From assembly GCA_903858275.1 (NCBI GenBank), contig CAIOIC010000080.1, positions 97,063 to 136,428 on the forward strand: a stretch of DNA of 39,366 bases, in the 5' to 3' direction. Origin of the DNA: an uncultured Verrucomicrobia subdivision 3 bacterium. GTDB lineage: Bacteria > Verrucomicrobiota > Verrucomicrobiia > Limisphaerales > UBA11358. Numbering within the stretch: position 1 is the first letter of the stretch; every line of letters begins with the position of its first letter. The translations under genes were made by a program, and so were the position numbers. Below, one piece after another: positions 7,049-14,596 of the stretch. The notes under the pieces were generated by a model that searched no databases, was not told where the DNA came from, and was given only the letters and a program-made list of their open reading frames with translations.

Positions 7049-7987
7049 TTAAAAATATCCGGCTTTTTTACGATCTTCCATTGCGGCCTCGCTGGCCTTG
7101 TCGTCGGCGCGGGTGCCGCGTTCGGTGACGCGGGCGGCGCTCACTTCGCCGATGATGTCGTCAATCGTCTCCGTCTTGGATTCAATCATGCCGGTGCTGA
7201 TCATGTCGGCGATGGTGCGGACGCGGACGATCATTTTCTTGATCGGCTCGTTCGCTTTCGGTCGCGCGCCGGCGTAGGGATCGGGCTTGGTCGCATCCCT
7301 GTGCGGAGGCGGAACCGGCAGCCATTGGCCACCCTTGCGATAACATTCGCGCTCGTGGCTGAAATAGATGTTCGGCACTTCAAGTTTTTCTTTTTTGATG
7401 TATTCCCAGACATCCATCTCTGTCCAGTTGGAGAGCGGGAACACGCGCATGTTTTCGCCGGGATTCAGCTTGGCGTTGTAAAGGTTCCAGATCTCGGGGC
7501 GTTGGTTTTTCGGATCCCACTGGCCGAAGGAATCGCGGAAGCTGAAGAAACGTTCCTTCGCGCGGGCTTTTTCCTCGTCGCGTCGCGCGCCGCCGATGGC
7601 GCAGTCAAATTGAAATTCCTCAATCGCGCCGAGCAGCACGGGAATCTGCAGCTTGTTGCGGCTGATCTCGCCGGGCGCGGGATGCGCGTGGCCTTTGGCG
7701 ATGGCTTCATCCACCGTGCGGACGATGAGCTTCGCGCCTAGTTCCTTCGCGCGTCGGTCGCGAAATTCCAGCAGTTCGGGAAATTCATGGCCGGTCTCGA
7801 CGTTTAGGAATGGCATCGGGATATCGGATGGGCGGAATGCTTTTTCCGCGAGGCGCAGGAGGCAGATGGAATCCTTGCCGCCGGAAAAGAGCAGGGCGGG
7901 GCGTTCAAATTCGGCGGCGACTTCCCGCATGATGTGAATCGCCTCGGTTTCCAGATACTGCAAATGATCCAAGTGATAACTGCTCAT
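7049..7987 (-). CDS. cysD: sulfate adenylyltransferase subunit 2
   Basis: The protein has 312 residues when started at the ATG at 7987 (MSSYHLDHLQYLE), which matches the usual CysD N-terminus. A longer in-frame version would begin inside the adjacent repeat and is not credible. CysD is the catalytic ATP-pyrophosphatase partner of CysN. Signatures are LFSGGKDSICLLRLA (the SGGKDS pyrophosphate loop), FLNVETGHEFPE, GGARRDEEKARAKER and FPLSNWTEMDVW. It ends in the usual RxSExxMEDRKKxGYF-like tail. The gene lies between two heptad-repeat structures, one 10 bases upstream and one directly downstream. Confidence 0.95.
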   Translation of the reverse strand: MSSYHLDHLQYLETEAIHIMREVAAEFERPALLFSGGKDSICLLRLAEKAFRPSDIPMPFLNVETGHEFPELLEFRDRRAKELGAKLIVRTVDEAIAKGHAHPAPGEISRNKLQIPVLLGAIEEFQFDCAIGGARRDEEKARAKERFFSFRDSFGQWDPKNQRPEIWNLYNAKLNPGENMRVFPLSNWTEMDVWEYIKKEKLEVPNIYFSHERECYRKGGQWLPVPPPHRDATKPDPYAGARPKANEPIKKMIVRVRTIADMISTGMIESKTETIDDIIGEVSAARVTERGTRADDKASEAAMEDRKKAGYF

Positions 7988-7996
7988 AATTTCAAA

Positions 7997-8065
7997 GCAG
8001 ATAGGAGATGGCAGATGGGAGTTGGGTTCTGCCGCCCTATCTGCCAACTGCTATCTCCCATCTCC
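7997..8065. repeat. head-to-head pair of heptad arms with a 13-bp spacer (MITE-like, empty form of the cassette)
   Basis: The arm at 7997-8024 reads on + and the arm at 8038-8065 reads on -. Each is four units of G[GC]AG[AT]T[AG], and they face inward like the arms around the four-helix-bundle gene. Only 13 bases separate them here. The structure spans the cysH-cysD junction. The TAG stop of cysH (8051-8053) falls inside the right arm, so the last residues of CysH are repeat-encoded. As RNA it can form an imperfect long hairpin between the two genes, which could affect transcript processing. Confidence 0.8.
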
Positions 8066-8722
8066 TGCAACTGCCTTGCCGCCCCAATTTGCGTGCAAGC
8101 CGCACTCGCGCTTGTCGTCGGCCTTGGCGGGATCAAAATAATCCCACTCGTTCGGGAGGTTGTGCTGCTTTAAATAATTTTCCATGTCGGCATCGCTCCA
8201 ATAAAAGAGCGGGCTGACTTTCAGGGAATTGAAATTCGCGTCCTCGCTCACGATGTCGAGGCCGGCGCGGTTCGGGTTTTGCACCCTGCGCAGCGCCGTG
8301 AGCCAGATGGTCGGCGCGAGTTCCTTCATGCCGCGCTGGAACGGCTCCAGTTTCATCGCGGTGCTGAACGCCTTGATGCGCTCCTCGTTTTCCGGCGTCG
8401 GCTCCGGCATGCCGCCGAACGCGGCGTCATAATGCGCGGCGGTCATCTTTGGAATGTAAGCTTTGATGTTTAGCTTGAGCAGTTTCTTCACCTGCTCGGC
8501 GTGTTTATAAGTCGCAGGACGATTGTAGCCGTGATCCACCCACAGCACCGGAGTGTCCGGCTGTACTTGGGTGACGAGGTGAAGAATCACCGCCTCGAAG
8601 GGGCGAAAATTGGTCGAGACAATCGCGTGGCCGTTGGATTGAGCGATCGCCCAACGGATGATTTCCAGCGGCGTATGGTGGCGCAACTCGATGTTGGCCC
8701 GGGAAATTTTTTCTGGGGTCAT
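8051..8722 (-). CDS. cysH: phosphoadenylyl-sulfate (PAPS) reductase
   Basis: The protein has 223 residues. CysH reduces PAPS to sulfite with electrons from thioredoxin. The PAPS-reductase fold is seen in AIVSTNFRPFEAVILHLV, LWVDHGYNRPATYKHAEQV, LKVSPLFYWSDADM and the C-terminal ECGLH carrying the catalytic cysteine. That is the only cysteine in the protein. The CC and CxxC iron-sulfur motifs of APS reductases are absent, so PAPS rather than APS should be the substrate. No APS kinase is encoded nearby. The final residues (AVAGDGR, approximately) and the stop codon are contributed by a heptad-repeat arm. The gene begins 10 bases after the cysI stop. Confidence 0.85.
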   Translation of the reverse strand: MTPEKISRANIELRHHTPLEIIRWAIAQSNGHAIVSTNFRPFEAVILHLVTQVQPDTPVLWVDHGYNRPATYKHAEQVKKLLKLNIKAYIPKMTAAHYDAAFGGMPEPTPENEERIKAFSTAMKLEPFQRGMKELAPTIWLTALRRVQNPNRAGLDIVSEDANFNSLKVSPLFYWSDADMENYLKQHNLPNEWDYFDPAKADDKRECGLHANWGGKAVAGDGR

Positions 8723-8732
8723 GGGCGCAGAT

Positions 8733-10403
8733 TTAGTTGGTTGCCGGTTGTTCCTTTAGCAAAACGCGCGAGCACCAGTCGCCGAAGCGTTCGCCGGCGT
8801 TGCGTTCCTTTGCGAAGCGCGTGAACACGGGGCGAAATTCGGTTTCCAGATCCGCTTCCTTGATCATGTCTTTCCAGACTTTGTTCAAGCGCGTGCCGGC
8901 CTCGTCGCCGCCGAGCCAGACTTGATAACGGCCCGGTGCCTTGCCGACAAACGCAATCTCCGCCATATAAGGTCGCGCGCAGCCGTTCGGACAACCGGTG
9001 GACCGGATGATGATTTCTTCGCTAGCCAGACCGACTTCGCTCAGAAGTTTTTCGATACGGTCAAGAAAGCCGGGCAGCATCCGTTCGGATTCCGCGAGCC
9101 CGAGGCCGCAGGTGGGCAGCGACGGGCAAGCCATGGCGTTGGCGTGCAAAACGGTGGTCTGATTTTCCGTCTTCAAATTGTGCGCGGCGAAAACGGCGTT
9201 GATGCCGGCTTGGTCCGCCTCGCTGACATTGGCGAGAATCACGTTTTGATTCGCCGTCAGCCGGAATTCAATTTTCGGAAATTTGTCCGCGACTTCGCGC
9301 AAGGCTTTTTTCTGCGCGCCTTTCACGCGGCCGGATTCGACGAACATGCCGAGAAACCAGCTTCCGTCTACCGCCTTGCGCCAGCCGAGTAAATCGCTGG
9401 TCGTGGTGAAATGGTAAGACTTCGCTGGCGCAAGCTGGATGCCGGCGCGCTGGTTCACCTCGTCTTGCATGAATTTCACGCCGCGTTCGGCGGCGACGTA
9501 TTTTAGGCGCGCGTGCTTGCGGTCCGTGCGGTCGCCGAAATCGCGATGGATGGTGAGCACGGCTTTCGCCACGTCCACAATCTTGTCCGGCGTAAAAAAA
9601 CCGATGACATCCGCCAGGCGCGGATAGGTGGCCTCGTTGCCGTGGCTGCGGCCCATGCCGCCGCCGACTGCAAGATTGTAGCCGACCAATTTGTCGTTAT
9701 CGATGATGGCAATGAGGCCGAGGCAATTTGTGTAAACATCCAAGTCATTCACCGGCGGGATGACGAAGGCAATCTTGAATTTGCGTGGCAGATAGGTCTG
9801 GCCGTAGAGCGGGTCAACAAAGTTCTTGTTCTCCGGCGCGTCGTTGTCGAACTGCATGCCGTCAATCCAAATGGCGTGATATGCCTTGGTCTGCGGCGCG
9901 AGCGCCATCGCGACCTTGTGTGCGTCGGCAAAAACCTGTTCGCGCGCCTTGGTGTAGGCGGGCGTGGGCGGCGCGAGGACGTTGCGGTTCACGTCGCCGC
10001 AGGCGGCGAGCGTGGAGAGCAGGCACTCGTTGATGGCCTTGACAACCGGACGAAAATCGTTTTTCACCACGCCATGAAACTGGATGCTCTGGCGTGTGGT
10101 GATGCGCAACGTGTCGTTGCCGTATTGCGTGGCGAGCGCATCAAAGATGCCGTATTGACTGGCTGTCATCACGCCGCCGGGAATGCGCCCTCGGATCATC
10201 ATGATGTATTTCTTGCCCGTCTTGCGCAGGTCGCGGTCATCCTGCTGGTAACTGCCGTGAAATTTCAGGAACTGATTGTCGTCGTCAGAGAAATGGTCGG
10301 TCGCCGGGTTGGCGATGGTCGCGGCAATGGTGCCGGCCAAGGTCGGGATGGCAGCCTTGATCTCTTCGTTGTGCGTTAACTTGACGGGTGCTTCAGCGCT
10401 CAT
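8733..10403 (-). CDS. cysI: sulfite reductase hemoprotein (CysI-type nitrite/sulfite reductase)
   Basis: The protein has 556 residues, close to the usual CysI length. It carries siroheme and a [4Fe-4S] cluster and reduces sulfite to sulfide with six electrons. The four cluster ligands are Cys426 and Cys432 (ACPSLPTCGLGLAESER) and Cys471 and Cys475 (STGCPNGCARPY). Substrate-binding arginines occur in LRITTRQSIQFHG and RGRIPGGVMTASQYG. The start ATG at 10401-10403 is only about six bases from the predicted transcription start. No flavoprotein CysJ is adjacent, so ferredoxin or another reductase may supply electrons. It is the first gene of the cysI-cysH-cysD-cysN operon. Confidence 0.93.
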   Translation of the reverse strand: MSAEAPVKLTHNEEIKAAIPTLAGTIAATIANPATDHFSDDDNQFLKFHGSYQQDDRDLRKTGKKYIMMIRGRIPGGVMTASQYGIFDALATQYGNDTLRITTRQSIQFHGVVKNDFRPVVKAINECLLSTLAACGDVNRNVLAPPTPAYTKAREQVFADAHKVAMALAPQTKAYHAIWIDGMQFDNDAPENKNFVDPLYGQTYLPRKFKIAFVIPPVNDLDVYTNCLGLIAIIDNDKLVGYNLAVGGGMGRSHGNEATYPRLADVIGFFTPDKIVDVAKAVLTIHRDFGDRTDRKHARLKYVAAERGVKFMQDEVNQRAGIQLAPAKSYHFTTTSDLLGWRKAVDGSWFLGMFVESGRVKGAQKKALREVADKFPKIEFRLTANQNVILANVSEADQAGINAVFAAHNLKTENQTTVLHANAMACPSLPTCGLGLAESERMLPGFLDRIEKLLSEVGLASEEIIIRSTGCPNGCARPYMAEIAFVGKAPGRYQVWLGGDEAGTRLNKVWKDMIKEADLETEFRPVFTRFAKERNAGERFGDWCSRVLLKEQPATN

Positions 10404-10415
10404 AAGCGAATTTTC

Positions 10416-10444
10416 ATTATAACTTGCCGTGTAACTGTGTTCAA
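10416..10444 (-). promoter_or_regulatory. sigma-70-type promoter of the cys operon
   Basis: On the minus strand TTGAAC (10444-10439), 17 bases, then a perfect TATAAT (10421-10416). Transcription would start near 10409, giving a leader of only about six bases before the cysI ATG. Confidence 0.75.
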
Positions 10445-10451
10445 GCGCAGC

Positions 10452-10490
10452 TTAAAGTGGACTTTTTCGCCCGCAGAAAAAACACTTTAA
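10452..10490. promoter_or_regulatory. inverted repeat upstream of the cys promoter (operator or terminator of the UbiA gene)
   Basis: TTAAAGTG (10452-10459) and CACTTTAA (10483-10490) are exact inverted copies. An inner pair, TTTTTC and GAAAAA, flanks GCCCGCA. The outer right half contains the stop codon of the UbiA-family gene (10487-10489). As RNA it could be an AT-rich terminator hairpin for that gene. As DNA it lies just upstream of the -35 box of the cys promoter, where a regulator could bind. Sequence alone does not decide. Confidence 0.5.
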
Positions 10491-11353
10491 CTGGCGGGTG
10501 CGAATTTTTGAAGCCATTTCGTTAGGCTGAACAGCAAAAGGAAGATGGCTGCACCCGGCCAGAATGAAATTTGCGGAGCAACGGCGAGCCAGTCCACCAA
10601 AGTGATGCCAGCCATGAGATTTGCGGCAATGATTGCGATATTGCTCTCGCCGCCAATGAAAATCTTACGCACGCACCAGCCGGTCCAGGCAATTAATCCG
10701 ACGGCAAGCCAAATGGCTCGGAGGCGGAAACTGCCGGTGTTCATTGCCATCGCCATTAGAACGGGCGCGGCTAACAGAAGTGTCGGCCAGAATGGGATGG
10801 CTCCGCGATAGGTTTCGCGACGCGCGACGAAGTTCGAGCCTGCGACGTATAGTGACATGACCACGCCGCACAAGATTGGCCAGCCATTCAAGCCCGTCGC
10901 GCCTGTTGCTCCGGCGATGATGTAAATCCAGAAGCGGCACGCACCGAGCAACCACGGCGACGCGGTGAAAAACTTGTGTGAGAAATTGTAGAGCAGGATG
11001 AGCAGCGCGAGGATGATGGCGGCGCCGGCTGATAATTGGCTGCAAAACAATAATAGAAAAATGCCCGCAACCAGATGGCTGAAGCCGAGCCACCAAGCGA
11101 GCCGGATTGAGATTTTTCCCGATGGAATGGGGCGTTCCGGTCTCCGCTGGTGGTCGGAGTCCGCATCAAAAGCGTCGTTCAGAAATGTTCCGCCAGTATA
11201 AAGCAGACTCACGCCCAGCAGCAAAAATGGCAGTTTCCAATAATTCCCCCCCCCGCCAAGCCACCAGCCTGCCATACAATTTGACCATGCGGTCGGCAGG
11301 CTTGCCACGCGGCTAAGGACAAGAAGCGTGCGTAGTTGCAAGGTAACATTCAT
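10487..11353 (-). CDS. UbiA family prenyltransferase (EboC-like)
   Basis: The protein has 288 residues and about eight to nine hydrophobic segments, the usual fold of membrane prenyltransferases of the UbiA superfamily. The first Asp-rich motif is NDAFDADSD (residues 59-67), followed by RRPERPIPSG, which is typical of EboC and related proteins. The second Asp motif of classical UbiA enzymes is weak here (YNFSHKFFTASP), as is common in the EboC-like branch. UbiA enzymes attach isoprenoid chains to aromatic or lipid acceptors; EboC is linked to an uncharacterised conserved operon involved in exporting or cycling a precursor. No other ebo gene is adjacent. The gene is on its own upstream of the cys operon on the same strand. 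Confidence 0.8.
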   Translation of the reverse strand: MNVTLQLRTLLVLSRVASLPTAWSNCMAGWWLGGGGNYWKLPFLLLGVSLLYTGGTFLNDAFDADSDHQRRPERPIPSGKISIRLAWWLGFSHLVAGIFLLLFCSQLSAGAAIILALLILLYNFSHKFFTASPWLLGACRFWIYIIAGATGATGLNGWPILCGVVMSLYVAGSNFVARRETYRGAIPFWPTLLLAAPVLMAMAMNTGSFRLRAIWLAVGLIAWTGWCVRKIFIGGESNIAIIAANLMAGITLVDWLAVAPQISFWPGAAIFLLLFSLTKWLQKFAPAS

Positions 11354-11560
11354 GTCTAATCAGGAAGGCAATAATAGGGAAAAATGAAAATCAGGGGAAA
11401 GAAGATTTGATGTATTTCGTATTGTAATACCTGGCGTGTTGAGGCTGATTGTTTCTTGAATCCGGCAGGTTTGGATAGGCTAGTTGCGATTTGTTGCTTG
11501 TGACCCTTACGGCATTGAAAAGTCGCTGATTTTTCTAAATTGCAGAAAATGGAAACGGCA

Positions 11561-11589
11561 TTGACACTTAAGGTGAAGCGGTTTAGTCT
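11561..11589 (+). promoter_or_regulatory. putative promoter of the coiled-coil protein gene
   Basis: A perfect -35 box TTGACA (11561-11566), 17 bases, then TAGTCT (11584-11589), a weak -10. It lies in the 256-base AT-richer gap between the divergent UbiA-family and coiled-coil genes. I see nothing else convincing in that gap. Confidence 0.45.
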
Positions 11590-11609
11590 CAAAAAAATTG
11601 CTACCAATC

Positions 11610-12377
11610 ATGTTACTTCGCATCAGTTTAATTCTGGCCATTGTCGCCGCGTTGGCTGCCGGCACAATCAGTTATATTGCCGTGACGGACAAAATCCCCG
11701 CGCTGGCCAAACAGCGTGACGACGAAAAATCCGCCAAGGTCACTGAGCAGGGAGCTCACAAAAAGACCAAGACGGAACTGACTAATACCAAAAGTGATTT
11801 GGCCAAGGTGCGGACGGAGTTGGCTGACGCCAAGTCTGAGCGCGACAAGGCGAATGCTCGTGCCGAAGCCCAATCCAAGCGTGCGGATGAACTGTCCGAC
11901 AAGTTGGCCAAAATCACCCAAGAGCGTGACGATGTTCAAAATCAGTTGGCTAGCTACAAAACATCCAATCTGACGCCTGAACAAGTCCTGAAACTTGCCA
12001 AAACCCTCAAGGACACGGAAGTTCAGATTGCCGCCATTACTGAAGAAAAAGCGGTGTTGGCTCGTCAGTTAAACAGCACTAAGGCTCAGTTGGCAAAATT
12101 TATCGGTCCGGATACGGAAATCAAATTGCGCGCAGACTTGAAAGGCAAAATTATTGTCGTGGATCCCAAATGGGAATTTGTGGTCCTTAACGTCGGCGAA
12201 GAGCAGGGTGCCATACAGGATGGCGAACTGCTCGTTAGCCGTGAAGGCAAGCTGGTGGCCAAAGTCATTATCCGCAACGTTCAAAAAAATCGCAGCATTG
12301 CCAATATCATTCCGGGTTGGAAATTGGGTGAGGTGATTGAAGGCGACGAAGTCACTCCGGCTCATCCGGCCACATAA
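11610..12377 (+). CDS. membrane-anchored coiled-coil protein of unknown function
   Basis: The protein has 255 residues when started at the ATG at 11610; a TTG four codons earlier is possible. Residues 1 to about 22 form a hydrophobic anchor or signal (MLLRISLILAIVAALAAG). Residues from about 30 to 165 are a long charged coiled coil rich in Lys, Glu, Asp and Ala (repeats such as ELTNTKSDLAKVRTELADAK). The C-terminal part from about 170 is a compact beta-rich domain (GKIIVVDPKWEFVVLNVGEEQG, then DGELLVSREGKLVAKVII). The layout recalls MreC and other periplasmic coiled-coil proteins, but there is no sequence signature to name it. It is followed by a small lipoprotein gene one base downstream, so the two probably work together at the cell envelope. 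Confidence 0.8.
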   Translation: MLLRISLILAIVAALAAGTISYIAVTDKIPALAKQRDDEKSAKVTEQGAHKKTKTELTNTKSDLAKVRTELADAKSERDKANARAEAQSKRADELSDKLAKITQERDDVQNQLASYKTSNLTPEQVLKLAKTLKDTEVQIAAITEEKAVLARQLNSTKAQLAKFIGPDTEIKLRADLKGKIIVVDPKWEFVVLNVGEEQGAIQDGELLVSREGKLVAKVIIRNVQKNRSIANIIPGWKLGEVIEGDEVTPAHPAT

Positions 12378-12378
12378 A

Positions 12379-12549
12379 ATGAAGTTTTGCCCCGCCCACT
12401 TGGTCTTGTTTGCAGCCATTGCAGCCCTTGTGGTGTTTTCAGCAGGGTGCGCCTCGACTGATCCCGACAACGCATCTGTCCGTCCTTGGAACTCTCCGGA
12501 AGGATGGCAGGGTGGAATGCTTGGCGGAATGAATTATCAGCACCGTTAA
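12379..12549 (+). CDS. small lipoprotein (56 aa) of unknown function
   Basis: The start is the ATG at 12379, one base after the stop of the coiled-coil gene. The N-terminus MKFCPAH is followed by a hydrophobic stretch and VVFSAGC, a lipobox-like site with the lipidated cysteine near residue 23. The mature part is only about 33 residues: ASTDPDNASVRPWNSPEGWQGGMLGGMNYQHR in outline, with a distinctive RPWNSPEGW core. I recall similar very short lipoproteins with an RPWN-x(2)-GW core in this phylum, but no function. The gene's end overlaps the end of the convergent 5-formyl-THF cyclo-ligase gene by four bases. Confidence 0.7.
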   Translation: MKFCPAHLVLFAAIAALVVFSAGCASTDPDNASVRPWNSPEGWQGGMLGGMNYQHR

Positions 12550-13124
12550 GTTTTTCGTCGCACGCAGCGTGACGGTGTGAAAATGAAGTTCACCTTTGCA
12601 TCGTGGTTTTCCGCCGGGATGTTTTCCAGTAATTGAAAGTCGTAGGCCACTCCGCATGTAATCCCGCTTGTTTTTGCCAGCAGTCGGTCATAGTAGCCTT
12701 GGCCGCGTCCCAGCCGGTTGCCATGCAGGTCAAATGCCATGCCCGGCACTAGCACCAGATCGAATTTGGTTAACGCGATTTGATCGCAAGTTGCCGCTGG
12801 TTCCCGCACGCCGAATTTCCCGATGCCGATGTCCGTCGCCGGATTTTTCAGCAGCTTCGCGCCGTAGGTGTTTTTCTCCGCATCGAAAAAGGGCAGGGCG
12901 CAGTTGGATCCCAATGCCAGCGACATTTCCAGCATCGGCCAGATGTCCAACTCGTCCGGCCGCGGCGCGAAAAACAGGATCGTGTGCGCGCTGGGAATCT
13001 GCGCCTGCAACCGTTCGCGCAGCTCGATGGATTCGACCGCCCGCACCGCCGGGGAAATTTTTTCCAGCCGCGAACGGATGTGCGCGCGCAGTTCGGATTT
13101 TAATCTGTGCTTATCTGTGTGCAT
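12546..13124 (-). CDS. fthC: 5-formyltetrahydrofolate cyclo-ligase
   Basis: The protein has 192 residues. It converts 5-formyl-THF to 5,10-methenyl-THF with ATP, returning a storage form of folate to the one-carbon pool. The hallmark C-terminal motif PGMAFDLHGNRLGRGQGYYDR is present. The N-terminal basic KxxLRxxxRxxR-like segment (LKSELRAHIRSRLE) and FFAPRPDELDIWPM fit the family. The gene (also called ygfA) overlaps the end of rarA by 14 bases, so translation is coupled. In E. coli ygfA lies directly after the 6S RNA gene ssrS; here a 6S-like RNA lies just upstream of rarA on the same strand. Confidence 0.92.
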   Translation of the reverse strand: MHTDKHRLKSELRAHIRSRLEKISPAVRAVESIELRERLQAQIPSAHTILFFAPRPDELDIWPMLEMSLALGSNCALPFFDAEKNTYGAKLLKNPATDIGIGKFGVREPAATCDQIALTKFDLVLVPGMAFDLHGNRLGRGQGYYDRLLAKTSGITCGVAYDFQLLENIPAENHDAKVNFIFTPSRCVRRKT

Positions 13125-14496
13125 CGGTGGCTTTCAGTTTTTGTGATAACTGCTTCCGCCAATTGTCGAGGCGTTCCTTGATTTTCTTTTCCACGCCTTG
13201 CTCGGTAGGTTTGTAAAAGGTTTTGTCCACGCTTAGGTAATCCTGAACTACGAAATGATCCTTGCTGTCGTGGGCGTATTCGTAACCTTTGCCGTGGCCG
13301 AGGCGTTTCGCGCCTTTGTAAGCGGCGCTGCGCAAATGTTCCGGCACGGGAATCGTGCGGCCGGAACGCACGTCGTCCAGCGCGGCATCAATGGCTTTGT
13401 AGGCGGAGTTGCTCTTGTTTGCGGTGGCGATGTAAATCGTTGCCTCGGCCAGCGGAATCCGCGCCTCCGGCCAGCCGACAAATTCCGACGCGGCGAGGCA
13501 CGCATTTGCCAAAACCAAAGCCATCGGATCAGCGAGACCGACATCTTCCGCCGCGCAAATCACGATGCGTCGGGCGATGAAGCGCGGGTCTTCGCCGGCA
13601 TGAATCATTTTCGCGAGCCAGTAGAGCGCGGCGTCGGGATCGCTGCCGCGCATGGATTTGATGAACGCGGAAATCGTGTCGTGGTGCGCGTCGCCGTCGC
13701 CGTCATAAACCACGGCCTTTTTCTGAATACTCTGTTCGGCGACCGCGAGCGTGATGCGGACGACGCCATCGGCCTCCGGTGCGGTGGTGAGTGCCGCAAT
13801 TTCCAGCGAGTTCAACGCCTTGCGCGCGTCGCCGTCGGCGATTTTAGCGAGGTGGCGCAGCGCGTTTTCATCGGCGGATATTTTCAGGTAGCCGAGTCCG
13901 CGTTCGGCATCGGCAAGCGCGCGTTGCAGCAGTGTAAATAAATCTTCTTCCGTCAGTGGTAGCAGCTCGAAGATTTGCGAGCGCGAGACGAGCGGCGAGT
14001 TGACGAAGAAAAACGGATTGTGCGTGGTGGCACCGATGAGCTTGATGACGCCGCTCTCGACATCCGGCAGCAAAACGTCCTGCTGCGATTTGTTGAAGCG
14101 GTGGATTTCGTCAATAAATAGAATTGTGGAAGCGCCGGTGTTTTCTAATCGGTTTGCCGCTGCCGACAAAACGCGCCGCATATCGGCGACGTTGGATTCC
14201 ACGCCGCTCAAGCGCTCAAACTTGCTTTTGGTCTGGCGGGCGATGATTTGGGCGAGCGACGTTTTACCGGTGCCGGGCGGGCCGTAAAAAATGAGCGACT
14301 GGATTCGGTCGGCTTCGATGGCTCGGCGGAGCAATTGGCCGGGACCGAGAATGTGCGTTTGCCCGGCGTATTCGTCGAGATTGCGCGGGCGCATCCGCGC
14401 GGCGAGCGGGCGGTTGCGAATTGGTTCCGGCAAGGGCAAAGTTTTTTCTTCCGGTAGTTTTTCTGCCGGTTGGAAAAAGAGTTCTTCGCGCGCCAT
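13111..14496 (-). CDS. rarA: replication-associated recombination protein A, AAA+ ATPase (MgsA/RarA)
   Basis: The protein has 461 residues. RarA/MgsA acts at stalled replication forks. Walker A is GPPGTGKTS (72-80), Walker B is LFIDEIHRFNKSQQD (from about 126), sensor 1 is GATTHNPFF, and the arginine-finger region is SPLVSRSQIFEL. The C-terminal MgsA region has GSDPDAALYWLAKMI and EDVGLADPMAL. It is followed by fthC with a 14-base overlap and preceded by a terminator and the 6S RNA gene. Confidence 0.94.
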   Translation of the reverse strand: MAREELFFQPAEKLPEEKTLPLPEPIRNRPLAARMRPRNLDEYAGQTHILGPGQLLRRAIEADRIQSLIFYGPPGTGKTSLAQIIARQTKSKFERLSGVESNVADMRRVLSAAANRLENTGASTILFIDEIHRFNKSQQDVLLPDVESGVIKLIGATTHNPFFFVNSPLVSRSQIFELLPLTEEDLFTLLQRALADAERGLGYLKISADENALRHLAKIADGDARKALNSLEIAALTTAPEADGVVRITLAVAEQSIQKKAVVYDGDGDAHHDTISAFIKSMRGSDPDAALYWLAKMIHAGEDPRFIARRIVICAAEDVGLADPMALVLANACLAASEFVGWPEARIPLAEATIYIATANKSNSAYKAIDAALDDVRSGRTIPVPEHLRSAAYKGAKRLGHGKGYEYAHDSKDHFVVQDYLSVDKTFYKPTEQGVEKKIKERLDNWRKQLSQKLKATDAHR

Positions 14497-14530
14497 GAGT
14501 TGAAGTTAGCAGGCGGGGAAGGTTTGCCCA

Positions 14531-14560
14531 AAATAAAAAAGCCCGCAACGGGTGGCGGGC
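14531..14560 (-). terminator. rho-independent terminator on the minus strand after the 6S RNA
   Basis: A GCCCGC/GCGGGC stem (14555-14560 with 14541-14546) is followed on the minus strand by TTTTTTATTT. It lies about 40 bases after the 3' end of the 6S RNA and 35 bases before rarA, so it separates the two transcripts. A second, imperfect hairpin (GATTACCGGT with ACCGGCAATC) lies immediately before it. Confidence 0.75.
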
Positions 14561-14596
14561 TTTGATTGCCGGTGCCGAGGCTGACCGGTAATCATA

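Noticed and set aside
7988-8047. An N-terminal extension of CysD beginning MADR
   Set aside because: It is translation of the heptad repeat and spacer; the family start is the ATG at 7987.
6625-8065. The heptad repeats as a CRISPR array
   Set aside because: Units are only 7 bp with no unique spacers, and the blocks face each other; this is not CRISPR architecture.
11356-11607. An 83-codon frame on the minus strand in the gap before the coiled-coil gene
   Set aside because: No credible start signal or family pattern; the segment holds the promoter of the plus-strand gene.
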